Positions 1-6,075 of a DNA stretch of 6,587 bases are shown here, one piece after another. Position 1 is the stretch's first letter, and every line of letters begins with the position of its first letter. This DNA is from Clostridiales bacterium (GTDB lineage Bacteria; Bacillota; Desulfitobacteriia; Desulfitobacteriales; Desulfitobacteriaceae): positions 1 to 6,587 of the forward strand of contig DAHVVW010000125.1 of the NCBI GenBank assembly GCA_027357125.1, in the 5' to 3' direction. A program made the translations under genes and the position numbers. The notes under the pieces are model-generated. The model saw only the letters and a program-made list of their open reading frames with translations. It made no database searches and was not told the DNA's origin.

Positions 1-118
1 AGAGTTACGTCTCTGCTCGGCGGTTCGCTCTGCAAGGCATCTTGCCTGGTTTTATCTTCTGATGGTGCTACTTCAGTGACATAGAGGGTCTAGTAACGAA
101 TTGAAGGGGTTACATAGA

Positions 119-1360
119 ATGGGTCAAAAGGACGAATTATTTGCCGTAAAAACACTGGCAGAAGCGGTCAGTATTCTTAAACCGTATGCTGAACCTTTCT
201 TTGCCCGCACTGAAACAGTGCCTTTGCTTAAGAGCTTGGGCCGCTTGGTGAGTGCGGACATTCCTGCATCCTCCCCCTTGCCCCATTTCCGTAAGTCCAC
301 GGTCGATGGACTGGCCGTAAGGGCAGCAGATACGTTTGGGGCGAGTGAGAGCCTACCGTCACTGGTGCAAGCGGAGGGTGAAGTTCATATGGGTCAGGCT
401 CCTGCCCAAGAAGTGGGGCGCGGACAAGGAATGCTTATTCCGACCGGCGGGATGCTTCCTGCGGGTACCGATGCTGTGGTCATGGTCGAACATCTTGATG
501 ACTTTGACGGTGGGCTCTACGGGGTAACCAAGCCGGTAGCACCGGGTGAGAACATTATCGATATCGGGGAAGACCTCGAGACCGGGGAGGTGATCCTTGA
601 GCGCTATACCAAGATCCGGCCGCAGGAAATGGGGCTCTTAGCAGCGCAGGGCATATCTGAGGTGCCGGTGATAAAACGCCTCAAGGTCGGAATTCTTTCC
701 ACAGGGGATGAGATTGTCTCTCCGGAGCGTAAGCCAATGTCTGCCCAGACTAGGGATATAAATGGATATGCTCTCTACGGGCAAGCCCAGGCTGCCGGGG
801 CTATCGTCAAGTATTACGGAATTGTTGGGGATGACCCCACTGAGATGAAAGCGCGCTTAAACCAGATGCTTGCGGAAAATGACATGGTCTTGCTCTCGGG
901 CGGCAGTTCTGTCGGGGCGCGCGATCTCACGGCCCAACTAATCGACGAACTGGGGCGGCCGGGCCTTTTATTTCACGGGCTGGCTTTACGCCCGGGAAAA
1001 CCGACTATTGGCGGAGTGGTTAAGGACAAGCTTATTTTTGGGCTTCCCGGCCATCCGGCATCAGCGATGGTGGTTTTTGCAGAGATAATTGAACCTTGGC
1101 TGAATGGGAGTTGGCTGCGCCAGGAGCAACGGCCTTTGCCTGAGGCAGCACTGTCGCAAAATCTCTATTCCGGAAGCGGGAGGGAAGAGTTTGTACGGGT
1201 GCGCCTGGCAGAGCGGGAAGGACAATGGATAGCTGAGCCGGTGCGCGGCAAGTCCGGTTTAATCCGTACCATGGTTTTGGCAGATGCTCTCGTTCATGTG
1301 TCCTTGGAAGCAGAAGGGTTGCAGGCAGGGGAAAAGGTTAAAATTCAGCTTTTGCGCTAG
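119..1360 (+). CDS. moeA: Molybdopterin molybdenumtransferase, MoeA family (stand-alone)
   Basis: MoeA catalyses the last step of molybdenum cofactor synthesis in the cytoplasm, inserting molybdate into adenylylated molybdopterin. The 413-residue protein has the full family layout: VDGLAVRA (62-69, normally MDGYAVRA), PTGGMLPAGTDAVVMVEH (108-125), GENIIDIGED (143-152), the central MoCF-type domain opening at VGILSTGDEI (190-199), SGGSSVGARD (260-269), LALRPGKP (288-295), GLPGHPASA (308-316, normally G-L-P-G-N-P-V-S), and a C-terminal beta domain. Length matches the usual 400-410 residues. I start at the ATG at 119 because AAGGGG at 103-108 sits 10 bases before it; a TTG at 101 is in frame but has no ribosome binding site. 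A second moeA follows after 20 bases, so the two are probably co-transcribed. The acidic residues expected at the active site (D63, D152, E198, D213, D269) are present. The substitutions MDGYA to VDGLA and K to R before PGKP are departures that could affect substrate or metal preference. Confidence 0.95.
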   Translation: MGQKDELFAVKTLAEAVSILKPYAEPFFARTETVPLLKSLGRLVSADIPASSPLPHFRKSTVDGLAVRAADTFGASESLPSLVQAEGEVHMGQAPAQEVGRGQGMLIPTGGMLPAGTDAVVMVEHLDDFDGGLYGVTKPVAPGENIIDIGEDLETGEVILERYTKIRPQEMGLLAAQGISEVPVIKRLKVGILSTGDEIVSPERKPMSAQTRDINGYALYGQAQAAGAIVKYYGIVGDDPTEMKARLNQMLAENDMVLLSGGSSVGARDLTAQLIDELGRPGLLFHGLALRPGKPTIGGVVKDKLIFGLPGHPASAMVVFAEIIEPWLNGSWLRQEQRPLPEAALSQNLYSGSGREEFVRVRLAEREGQWIAEPVRGKSGLIRTMVLADALVHVSLEAEGLQAGEKVKIQLLR

Positions 1361-1380
1361 AATTGCTAGGGGTGGGTGCG

Positions 1381-3288
1381 ATGGAGAAAGGAATTTACTT
1401 AAATAATAAAGCTTGGCAAGAAGCTTTGGATATGATGTTTAATAGCCTCCAGGATAAATGCGGACCGGTCAATGAAACGGTGGATGTGCGTCAGGCTCTG
1501 GGGCAGGTCACCGGGCAGACGGTGCATGCCCGCCGCAGTTCTCCCCACTACCCGGCCGCAGCCATGGACGGGTATGCTGTCCGGGCTAAAAATACTTTTG
1601 GGATCTCGGAACGACAGCCGCGTTTGCTCAAGTTTGGCGGGGAAACGGTCCAGGTCGACACCGGAGATGCGATGCCAGCCGGGATGGACGCGGTTATAAT
1701 GCTCGAAGAAGTGCTGGAAGAAAACGGGGAAGGAATATTGGTGCAGAGCCCGGTTGCCCCGGGCGAGAATGTGCGCCCGGTTGGGGAAGATATTGTGGCC
1801 GGAGAAGTAATTCTTCCTGTTAATCACCGTATCCGCCCGCAAGACCAGGGTGCCTTGCTCGCTTCTGGGGTACTGAAGGTGGAAGTGCGTAAGAAGCCGC
1901 AAGTAGGGATCTTACCCACCGGAGATGAAATACGTTCGCCGGAGAGTGATTTGGGCCCCGGTGATATCGCAGATAGTAATTCTACTGTTTTGGCTTCATT
2001 GGTAGAGGAATGGGGTGGGACAAGCAAGGTTTGGCCCATTACCCCGGATAAGCAGGATGAATTGGAAGAAGTCTTGTTAGAGATGGCATCATCTCAGGAT
2101 ATCCTGGTATTTATTGCGGGTTCGTCCCAGGGACGGGATGATTATACCGCCCGTATAATCCAAAAGTACGGTAAGCTTTTGATTCACGGAGTAGCAATTA
2201 AGCCCGGTAAGCCTGTTATTCTGGGAGAAATAAAGGGAAAACCGGCGATCGGAATTCCGGGTTATCCTGTCTCAGCTTATGTCACAGCGCGTCTGTTTCT
2301 CGAACCGTGGGTAAAATATCTGCTGGGGCTCAGTACAGATTCGGCGCTCACGGTAGAAGCGGTGCTTACGAAGAAACTGTATTCCAGTCTGGGTTCGGAA
2401 GAGTTTGTGCGCGTAAAAATCGGCAAAGTGGGGAAACGCTGGATAGCTGCTCCGATCAGCCGCGGTGCGGGTGTTACCATGAGTTTGGTGCGGGCTGACG
2501 GCTTTATTCGCATCCCGCGCTTTGAGGAAGGGTATCATGATGGAGAAACTGTCAAAGTCGAGCTTCTGCGCCCACTGGCAGAGCTTGAATATACTTTGAT
2601 TGGGATCGGCTCTCACGACCTTACCCTAGACTTGCTCACGAGCCATTTGCGCTTGCACGGCCGCGGCGGGGCTGTCGCATCTGCGCATGTAGGAAGTTTG
2701 GCTGGTCTATTGGCCTTGCGTAAGCAGGAAGCTCATTTTGCAGGTGTGCATTTGCTCGATCCCGCGACCGGAGAATATAACCGCACTTACCTGGCGCGGC
2801 TTCTCCCCGGACAGGACGTCAGGCTCCTGAATTTAGTTTACCGTACGCAAGGTCTGATTGTGCCCAAAGGGAATCCGCGTAAGCTCAAGGAGCTCGGTGA
2901 TCTTGCCCGTGAGGGAATCCGGTTTGTCAACCGTCAGGGAGGATCAGGTACCCGGGTTTTGCTCGACTATCTCTTGGAGAAACAGGGTCTTGATAAAGAA
3001 CAGATTAATGGGTACGAATGGGAGGAGTTCACGCATTTAGGGGTTGCGGTAGCAGTGGCCTCCGGCTCAGCAGACGCAGGGCTTGGGATTCAGAGCGCTG
3101 CTGTTACTCTGGGCCTGGATTTCATCCCGATCGGGGAAGAACGCTATGACCTGGCAATTCCGGCTGCATACTTGGAGGATAAGCGCATTCAGAACATGCT
3201 TGCAGTGATCAGGAGCAGGGAGTTTCAGGAGGATGTCCTGGCCTTGGGCGGGTATGATGTGCGCGATACAGGGAAGTTCATGGAATAA
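1381..3288 (+). CDS. MoeA–PBP_like fusion, molybdopterin molybdenumtransferase
   Basis: This 635-residue two-domain protein has an N-terminal MoeA part (about 1-400) with AAMDGYAVRA (60-69), DTGDAMPAGMDAVIML, GENVRPVGED, VGILPTGDEI, AGSSQGRDDYT (246-256), GVAIKPGKP (270-278) and GIPGYPVSA (291-299). From about 403 comes a PBP_like (PF12727-type) domain, related to molybdate-binding periplasmic proteins: GIGSHDLTLDLL, HVGSLAGLLALR, FAGVHLLDPATGEYN, NRQGGSGTRVLLDYLL, EFTHLGVAVAVASGSADAGL and DFIPIGEERYDLAIP. No signal peptide or membrane segment is seen, so it should act in the cytoplasm. The likely role is metal insertion into molybdopterin with oxyanion binding by the added domain; the ligand is inferred. 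I start at the ATG at 1381, preceded by AGGGG at 1369-1373 with a 7-base spacer; a TTG at 1363 is in frame but has no ribosome binding site. The gene ends with tandem stops TAA TAG. The SGG(V/S)SVG motif reads AGSSQG here, so this paralogue is not a simple duplicate of its neighbour. Confidence 0.95.
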   Translation: MEKGIYLNNKAWQEALDMMFNSLQDKCGPVNETVDVRQALGQVTGQTVHARRSSPHYPAAAMDGYAVRAKNTFGISERQPRLLKFGGETVQVDTGDAMPAGMDAVIMLEEVLEENGEGILVQSPVAPGENVRPVGEDIVAGEVILPVNHRIRPQDQGALLASGVLKVEVRKKPQVGILPTGDEIRSPESDLGPGDIADSNSTVLASLVEEWGGTSKVWPITPDKQDELEEVLLEMASSQDILVFIAGSSQGRDDYTARIIQKYGKLLIHGVAIKPGKPVILGEIKGKPAIGIPGYPVSAYVTARLFLEPWVKYLLGLSTDSALTVEAVLTKKLYSSLGSEEFVRVKIGKVGKRWIAAPISRGAGVTMSLVRADGFIRIPRFEEGYHDGETVKVELLRPLAELEYTLIGIGSHDLTLDLLTSHLRLHGRGGAVASAHVGSLAGLLALRKQEAHFAGVHLLDPATGEYNRTYLARLLPGQDVRLLNLVYRTQGLIVPKGNPRKLKELGDLAREGIRFVNRQGGSGTRVLLDYLLEKQGLDKEQINGYEWEEFTHLGVAVAVASGSADAGLGIQSAAVTLGLDFIPIGEERYDLAIPAAYLEDKRIQNMLAVIRSREFQEDVLALGGYDVRDTGKFME

Positions 3289-3300
3289 TAGATCTTAATG

Positions 3301-3345
3301 AAAAGGACTGTTCTGACTTTTGGTCAGGCCAGTCCTTTTCTGTTT
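3301..3345 (+). terminator. Intrinsic terminator after the moeA pair
   Basis: A 10-bp perfect stem pairs 3301-3310 (AAAAGGACTG) with 3330-3339 (CAGTCCTTTT). It is extended by an inner 5-bp stem, CTGAC 3313-3317 with GTCAG 3323-3327, around a 5-base loop. The descending arm ends in TTTTCTGTTT. It lies 12 bases after the stop of the moeA–PBP gene and separates that operon from the DsrE-like gene. The A-rich ascending arm could give weak termination on the minus strand as well. Confidence 0.9.
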
Positions 3346-3377
3346 AGTATTAGATGACTTTCATAATAAAAATGTTA

Positions 3378-3406
3378 TTTACACCATAATTATATAGTGA
3401 TATCAT
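3378..3406 (+). promoter_or_regulatory. Possible sigma-A promoter for the DsrE-like gene
   Basis: TTTACA at 3378-3383 and TATCAT at 3401-3406 are separated by 17 bases, each one mismatch from the TTGACA/TATAAT consensus. The stretch is AT-rich and follows a terminator, so a new promoter is expected here. The predicted start near 3413 would fall inside the AGGAGGG at 3411-3417. If this promoter is real, the mini-ORF at 3426 would lose part of its ribosome binding site while the main gene keeps its own. TATAGT at 3393-3398 is an alternative -10 but has no matching -35. Confidence 0.4.
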
Positions 3407-3425
3407 GTTTAGGAGGGAGAAAAAG

Positions 3426-3470
3426 ATGATCAGCCAATGCGTATCATCTGAGATAAAGAAAGGGGCTTAG
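3426..3470 (+). CDS. Possible 14-codon leader ORF, in frame with the next gene
   Basis: An ATG at 3426 lies 8 bases after AGGAGGG (3411-3417), the strongest plus-strand Shine-Dalgarno in the window. It opens a 14-codon frame, MISQCVSSEIKKGA, ending in TAG at 3468-3470. Three bases later, in the same frame, is the ATG of the DsrE-like gene, whose own AAAGGGG (3459-3465) lies inside this mini-ORF. It may be a leader peptide coupling translation to the next gene, a remnant of a longer N-terminus cut off by a stop, or chance. The peptide resembles nothing I recognise. The ribosome binding site spacing is good, but the ORF is too short to judge by coding character. Confidence 0.3.
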   Translation: MISQCVSSEIKKGA

Positions 3471-3473
3471 AGT

Positions 3474-3815
3474 ATGGCAGACTTAGTTTACTTTATTTCC
3501 TCAGACAAAATCGGGAGCCAGGACGAAGAATTGGGCCAAACACTCATGAAGAATTTTATGCTCAAATTAGTTCAAGTTTATCCAAAGCCAACGCATATCC
3601 TTTTCATTGAGCGCGGAGTTAAACTCCTCCTGCCGGATTTTCCGGCTTTGGTAGCTTTGCAGAATCTTGAAGCCCAGGGAGTTCGGCTTTTGGCTTGCCA
3701 GACATGCCTCGATTATTACGGCATCCGGGATAAAATAGCAGTCGGAGAAGTTTCAAATATGCTGGAGATTGTAGAAACCATGACTGATGCAGAGAAAGTT
3801 ATCTCGATAAGTTAG
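3474..3815 (+). CDS. DsrE-like protein, resembles C-terminal domain of YedF
   Basis: This 113-residue cytoplasmic protein has the DsrE/TusD-like fold pattern found in the C-terminal half of the YedF selenium-metabolism family. Matching stretches are VYFISSDKIGSQDEELGQTL (5-24), then ILFIERGVKLL, LEAQGVRLLACQTCLDYYGI (65-84) and AVGEVSNMLEIVE. The two cysteines C75 and C78 in the CxxCLDYYG motif are the likely sulfur- or selenium-handling residues. Typical YedF proteins are near 200 residues with an N-terminal TusA-like domain; that half is absent here and no TusA-like sequence precedes the gene. The ATG at 3474 has AAAGGGG 8 bases upstream. Terminators lie on both sides, so it is transcribed apart from the moeA genes, though the setting fits maturation of molybdenum- or selenium-dependent enzymes. 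The exact reaction is not known from the sequence. Confidence 0.85.
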   Translation: MADLVYFISSDKIGSQDEELGQTLMKNFMLKLVQVYPKPTHILFIERGVKLLLPDFPALVALQNLEAQGVRLLACQTCLDYYGIRDKIAVGEVSNMLEIVETMTDAEKVISIS

Positions 3816-3829
3816 CCGGCGGTGATAAA

Positions 3830-3873
3830 TGGGCTGTTCCTTAGCAATTTGCTTGGAACAGCCCACATTTTTT
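3830..3873 (+). terminator. Intrinsic terminator between convergent genes
   Basis: An 11-bp perfect stem, TGGGCTGTTCC 3830-3840 with GGAACAGCCCA 3855-3865, is extended inside by AGCA 3843-3846 with TGCT 3850-3853. Six Ts follow at 3868-3873. It lies 14 bases after the DsrE-like stop and 21 bases from the end of the convergent spore coat gene. The opposite strand gives the same hairpin followed by only a weak T-run, so bidirectional use is possible but less sure. Confidence 0.92.
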
Positions 3874-3894
3874 CTCCGAATATCTAAAACCTAA

Positions 3895-4188
3895 TTACAC
3901 TTGCATTGGGTTATATTTGTCCTTTAACTGCTGTACTTCCTGATCCGGAGCATCGCTCGGAGTGTACCAGCCCTTTTGGTTCATCACATTGTAAATGTTC
4001 TCGTGAATCATTTGTTCATCTGCCAGGATGTTTTTTAACTGCTGCCGCAGATTAGCGCAGGTTGTTTCTGTAATAAATGTGTTATAAGCTGAGGTCATGT
4101 GTTTTTCCGTTGCCAATAGATCGGTGAGGATTTCCTGTTCGGTAAGGGGCTGAGGCTGTGTTGCTTGCTGGGCTTGTTGAGGTGCCAA
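3895..4188 (-). CDS. Spore coat protein, CotF family
   Basis: This small protein of the CotF (Coat F domain) family belongs to the ferritin-like helical proteins associated with the spore coat of Firmicutes. The N-terminus is a Q/P/A-rich tail. Helical segments follow: LTEQEILTDLLATEKHMTSA, YNTFITETTCANLRQQLKNI and LADEQMIHENIYNVMNQKGW, ending in YTPSDAPDQEVQQL. The E-x-x-H-type pattern and the NxxNxKGWY-like stretch are typical of the family. The start is uncertain. A GTG at 4197 is in frame but its AAGAAAGG lies directly against it. A TTG at 4188 has GGGTGA 5 bases upstream, so I chose that (97 residues; 100 from the GTG). The gene converges on the DsrE-like gene with a shared terminator region. 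Upstream the insertion sequence begins within about 40 bases, so its native promoter may have been displaced. Confidence 0.88.
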   Translation of the reverse strand: MAPQQAQQATQPQPLTEQEILTDLLATEKHMTSAYNTFITETTCANLRQQLKNILADEQMIHENIYNVMNQKGWYTPSDAPDQEVQQLKDKYNPMQV

Positions 4189-4224
4189 TTTATTCACCCT
4201 TTCTTATTTACTTGAGAGTCTAAA

Positions 4225-4246
4225 GTTCATTAAACTTATGCAGCAT
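4225..4246 (+). repeat. Candidate left terminal inverted repeat of the IS
   Basis: This stretch aligns with the reverse complement of 6056-6075 at 15 of 22 columns with two single-base gaps, sharing the outer G-x-TCAT and the inner ACAT/GCAT end. It overlaps the TAA stop of the transposase at 4236-4238. The match is imperfect and was found by eye among many possible alignments, so it is only a candidate. Confidence 0.25.
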
Positions 4247-5678
4247 TGCCGTCCTTGCTTATCAATGGTTCCCTACTTTTTGACATAATTATTTGGTAAA
4301 TCGCTGTATCGCGGAAATCGCGGAAATTGTGATAGAAGTTTTCCTGGATAACAGACTTAGTGGTTTCCTCAGATGGCACCTCGGAAGTATAGGTGCGCAA
4401 CCAACCCCGGTACTTTCTCCAAATCATTTGTTCATTGTTGAGTGCCAAAATTTGCAGAATGCCAGTAGCGATGCAACCAAGTTGTACAAATCCCTCAATG
4501 GCGTTTGTGGCTAACGCGATTAAGCGTTGGCTGATATTACTTGTAACGGTTGAGAGATCGCTGGCGGTACGTTTACCGATCTTGGGCCATGCTGCTGTCC
4601 AAAAGTGGTAGCAAAAGGCACCGATTAGATGTTTCATCATCTTAAAAGTAACTTCGATCTTAAAACGATAACTGTAAGCCTGGATGATTTCTAATGGAGC
4701 TAATCCCAAATCCGAACACATCAGGATGAAATGATCTTTCCCATCAACAATTAGGACAAAACGGACCTTAGCCTTAATCGGTCTCCAGATGAGGTCAAGG
4801 CACAAAAAGGAGATGCTCTTCCTTTGGCCATACGTAGTGATTGTGGCCTGCCGGAAATCCTTGTTTCGCAGTTGAAACAAATCCATCAGTTTTAGCTTTT
4901 GACCGTACATCGGTGGTCTCCCCCGTTTACCCGTTTGGGGAGGCGGGTCTTGATAGGCAACAATGTTTTTCTTGGCGCGGGTAACAACGTGAAGCAAGCG
5001 GTTTCCTTTTGCATCAAGCAAATTCTTAATCTCCAGAAAGGTAGGGCCGACTGCATAATACCCATCAAGGACCGCAATACATCTTTTGTTCAACTGGATC
5101 GCTAAACGTGCAGCCATCGAAGTCATCAGTGTTACAATGCTTACTTGCTCCTGACTGCTTGGCAAGGGAGAGACTTTACCCTGAAACTTCCGGATTTGCT
5201 CAACACCTTCCTGGATTTCAGCCATCACGGGCACACAAAACATCTTTTTGGCAGTGCCGACTAACAGACCCAACACCCCAAAATGATGCCCGTAAATATA
5301 AGGTGCCTTTCCGGAGTTATCGGATTCCTGATGGAGCTTCTTTACACCCGGCATTTTCTCAGCTTCTTTGGTGATTTTAATCCCATCTCCAATCATCAGA
5401 CAGGCGCCACCAATAGTTACCAGCGAGCAGCGGGCCACAATAATTTCCAACCAGCGCCGCCGGATATCCGCCAGGTTCCAAGAGGAAGCCCGGAAGAAAT
5501 TCAAAGAGGTCACATACAGGTCGGGATTCAAGCCCATCCACCGGATTATGGACGTAACCCCGTGATGATCCAAACGGATAAGAAACCCAAAAACAAAGGT
5601 GGCAAACCAGTGAAAGGAAGCACTCCGCCTAAAGCACTGGCGAAAAGCCACTAGGATCTCGCTCACTTCATGAATCAT
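4236..5678 (-). CDS. IS4-clan DDE transposase
   Basis: This transposase of 480 residues has an RNase-H-like DDE catalytic core. The first Asp is D98 in LMIGDGIKI, the second D205 in CIAVLDGYYAVG, and the Glu is E342 in YSYRFKIEVTFKMMK. That last stretch fits the Y(2)R(3)E(6)K signature of the IS4 clan exactly (Y335, R338, E342, K349). The insert between the second Asp and the Glu is long, as in the clan, and carries a GKRGRPP motif. The exact subfamily is not settled; IS4 or IS701-like are possible. I start at the ATG at 5678, where AAAGGTGA ends 5 bases upstream, rather than the in-frame GTG at 5687 that lies within that ribosome binding site. The start overlaps the 3' end of the winged-helix gene by 11 bases, so translation is probably coupled. 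No frameshift or stop interrupts the frame. Confidence 0.93.
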   Translation of the reverse strand: MIHEVSEILVAFRQCFRRSASFHWFATFVFGFLIRLDHHGVTSIIRWMGLNPDLYVTSLNFFRASSWNLADIRRRWLEIIVARCSLVTIGGACLMIGDGIKITKEAEKMPGVKKLHQESDNSGKAPYIYGHHFGVLGLLVGTAKKMFCVPVMAEIQEGVEQIRKFQGKVSPLPSSQEQVSIVTLMTSMAARLAIQLNKRCIAVLDGYYAVGPTFLEIKNLLDAKGNRLLHVVTRAKKNIVAYQDPPPQTGKRGRPPMYGQKLKLMDLFQLRNKDFRQATITTYGQRKSISFLCLDLIWRPIKAKVRFVLIVDGKDHFILMCSDLGLAPLEIIQAYSYRFKIEVTFKMMKHLIGAFCYHFWTAAWPKIGKRTASDLSTVTSNISQRLIALATNAIEGFVQLGCIATGILQILALNNEQMIWRKYRGWLRTYTSEVPSEETTKSVIQENFYHNFRDFRDTAIYQIIMSKSREPLISKDGNAA

Positions 5679-5991
5679 GGCCGTCACCTTTGCTTAAAGA
5701 AAAGGTGTTCGGCGCAGTACGAGTAAAAGTTTGTCCTGACTTTACTTTTTTCACCAGGGCGGAAACAGTAGAGTCGCGTTCCAGGGTGACCTGAAAATCT
5801 CGTTGGGCCATCTCGATAATTTCCGAAATGTGTAAGGGCCTACCAGCAGTTCGAAGTATATGTTCAACTAATTTCAGCTTATACGTACGTTCAGGTTTAG
5901 GTGTTTCTTCCCCTTTAAACTTCCTGATTATCTCTAGTGTGGCTTCAGCAATTTCCTTATTAAACTCAAGAAACCGTTCAAAATCGCCCAT
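5668..5991 (-). CDS. Winged-helix (HARE-HTH-like) accessory protein of the IS
   Basis: This 107-residue protein is the first gene of the insertion sequence. Residues 1-30 look like a charged amphipathic helix (FERFLEFNKEIAEATLEIIR). From about 38 to 98 there is a winged-helix-like stretch, LVEHILRTAGRPLHISEIIE, then DSTVSALVKKVKSGQTFTR and APNTFSL. The order helix, G-R-P-L-H-I-x-E-I, S/T-V-S-A-L and R-x-x-P-x-T-F-x-L resembles HARE-HTH domains (PF05066-like) seen in restriction enzymes and RNA polymerase delta subunits; this is by recall, not a search. It could bind the element's ends or repress its promoter. The ATG at 5991 has GAGGAGG with AGGAGG at 5999-6004, 7 bases upstream. The stop TGA at 5668-5670 lies inside the transposase gene. 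The transposase frame is offset by +1, which fits reinitiation better than a -1 frameshift. Confidence 0.75.
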   Translation of the reverse strand: MGDFERFLEFNKEIAEATLEIIRKFKGEETPKPERTYKLKLVEHILRTAGRPLHISEIIEMAQRDFQVTLERDSTVSALVKKVKSGQTFTRTAPNTFSLSKGDGHDS

Positions 5992-6022
5992 GATGTATCC
6001 TCCTCACACCTTATTTAAGTAG

Positions 6023-6052
6023 AGGATACTCCTTGGGATGTGGGTATGTCAA
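6023..6052 (-). promoter_or_regulatory. Promoter of the insertion sequence genes
   Basis: On the minus strand a perfect TTGACA (6047-6052) is followed after 18 bases by TATCCT (6023-6028), a four-of-six match to TATAAT. The predicted start lies near 6016, giving a leader of about 25 bases with AGGAGG at 5999-6004 before the ATG at 5991. The position just inside the candidate right end is usual for a transposase promoter. Confidence 0.6.
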
Positions 6053-6055
6053 TAG

Positions 6056-6075
6056 ATGTTACGTAAATTATGACC
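6056..6075 (-). repeat. Candidate right terminal inverted repeat of the IS
   Basis: This is the partner of the 4225-4246 candidate. Read on the minus strand it begins GGTCATAATTTACG and ends in AACAT. It lies 3 bases outside the TTGACA box at 6047-6052, which places it at the expected edge of the element. Confidence 0.25.

Noticed and set aside
15..60. A tRNA-like GGTTCG stretch with adjacent stems
   Set aside because: No acceptor stem or anticodon arm of proper geometry can be drawn around it.
1..84. Tail of an upstream protein gene
   Set aside because: All three plus-strand frames are open for some distance (ending at 62, 79 and 84), but none gives a recognisable C-terminus, so no gene is called.
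1399..1902. A 167-codon minus-strand open frame inside the MoeA–PBP gene
   Set aside because: It is antisense to a clearly conserved MoeA domain, shows no recognisable motif, and is best explained as a shadow of the real frame.
2272..2616. A 114-codon minus-strand open frame opposite the MoeA C-terminal part
   Set aside because: No family resemblance; it lies wholly opposite conserved coding sequence.
5283..5654. A 123-codon plus-strand open frame opposite the transposase N-terminus
   Set aside because: Antisense shadow of the transposase; no motif of its own.
5668..5710. Programmed -1 frameshift joining the winged-helix gene and the transposase
   Set aside because: The transposase frame is offset by +1, no canonical slippery heptamer is seen, and a well-placed ribosome binding site precedes the transposase ATG.
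4203..6022. Direct repeat CTTATTTA near both sides of the insertion sequence (4203-4210 and 6010-6017)
   Set aside because: The right copy lies inside the element, between its promoter and first gene, so it cannot be a target duplication; eight AT-rich bases are likely chance.
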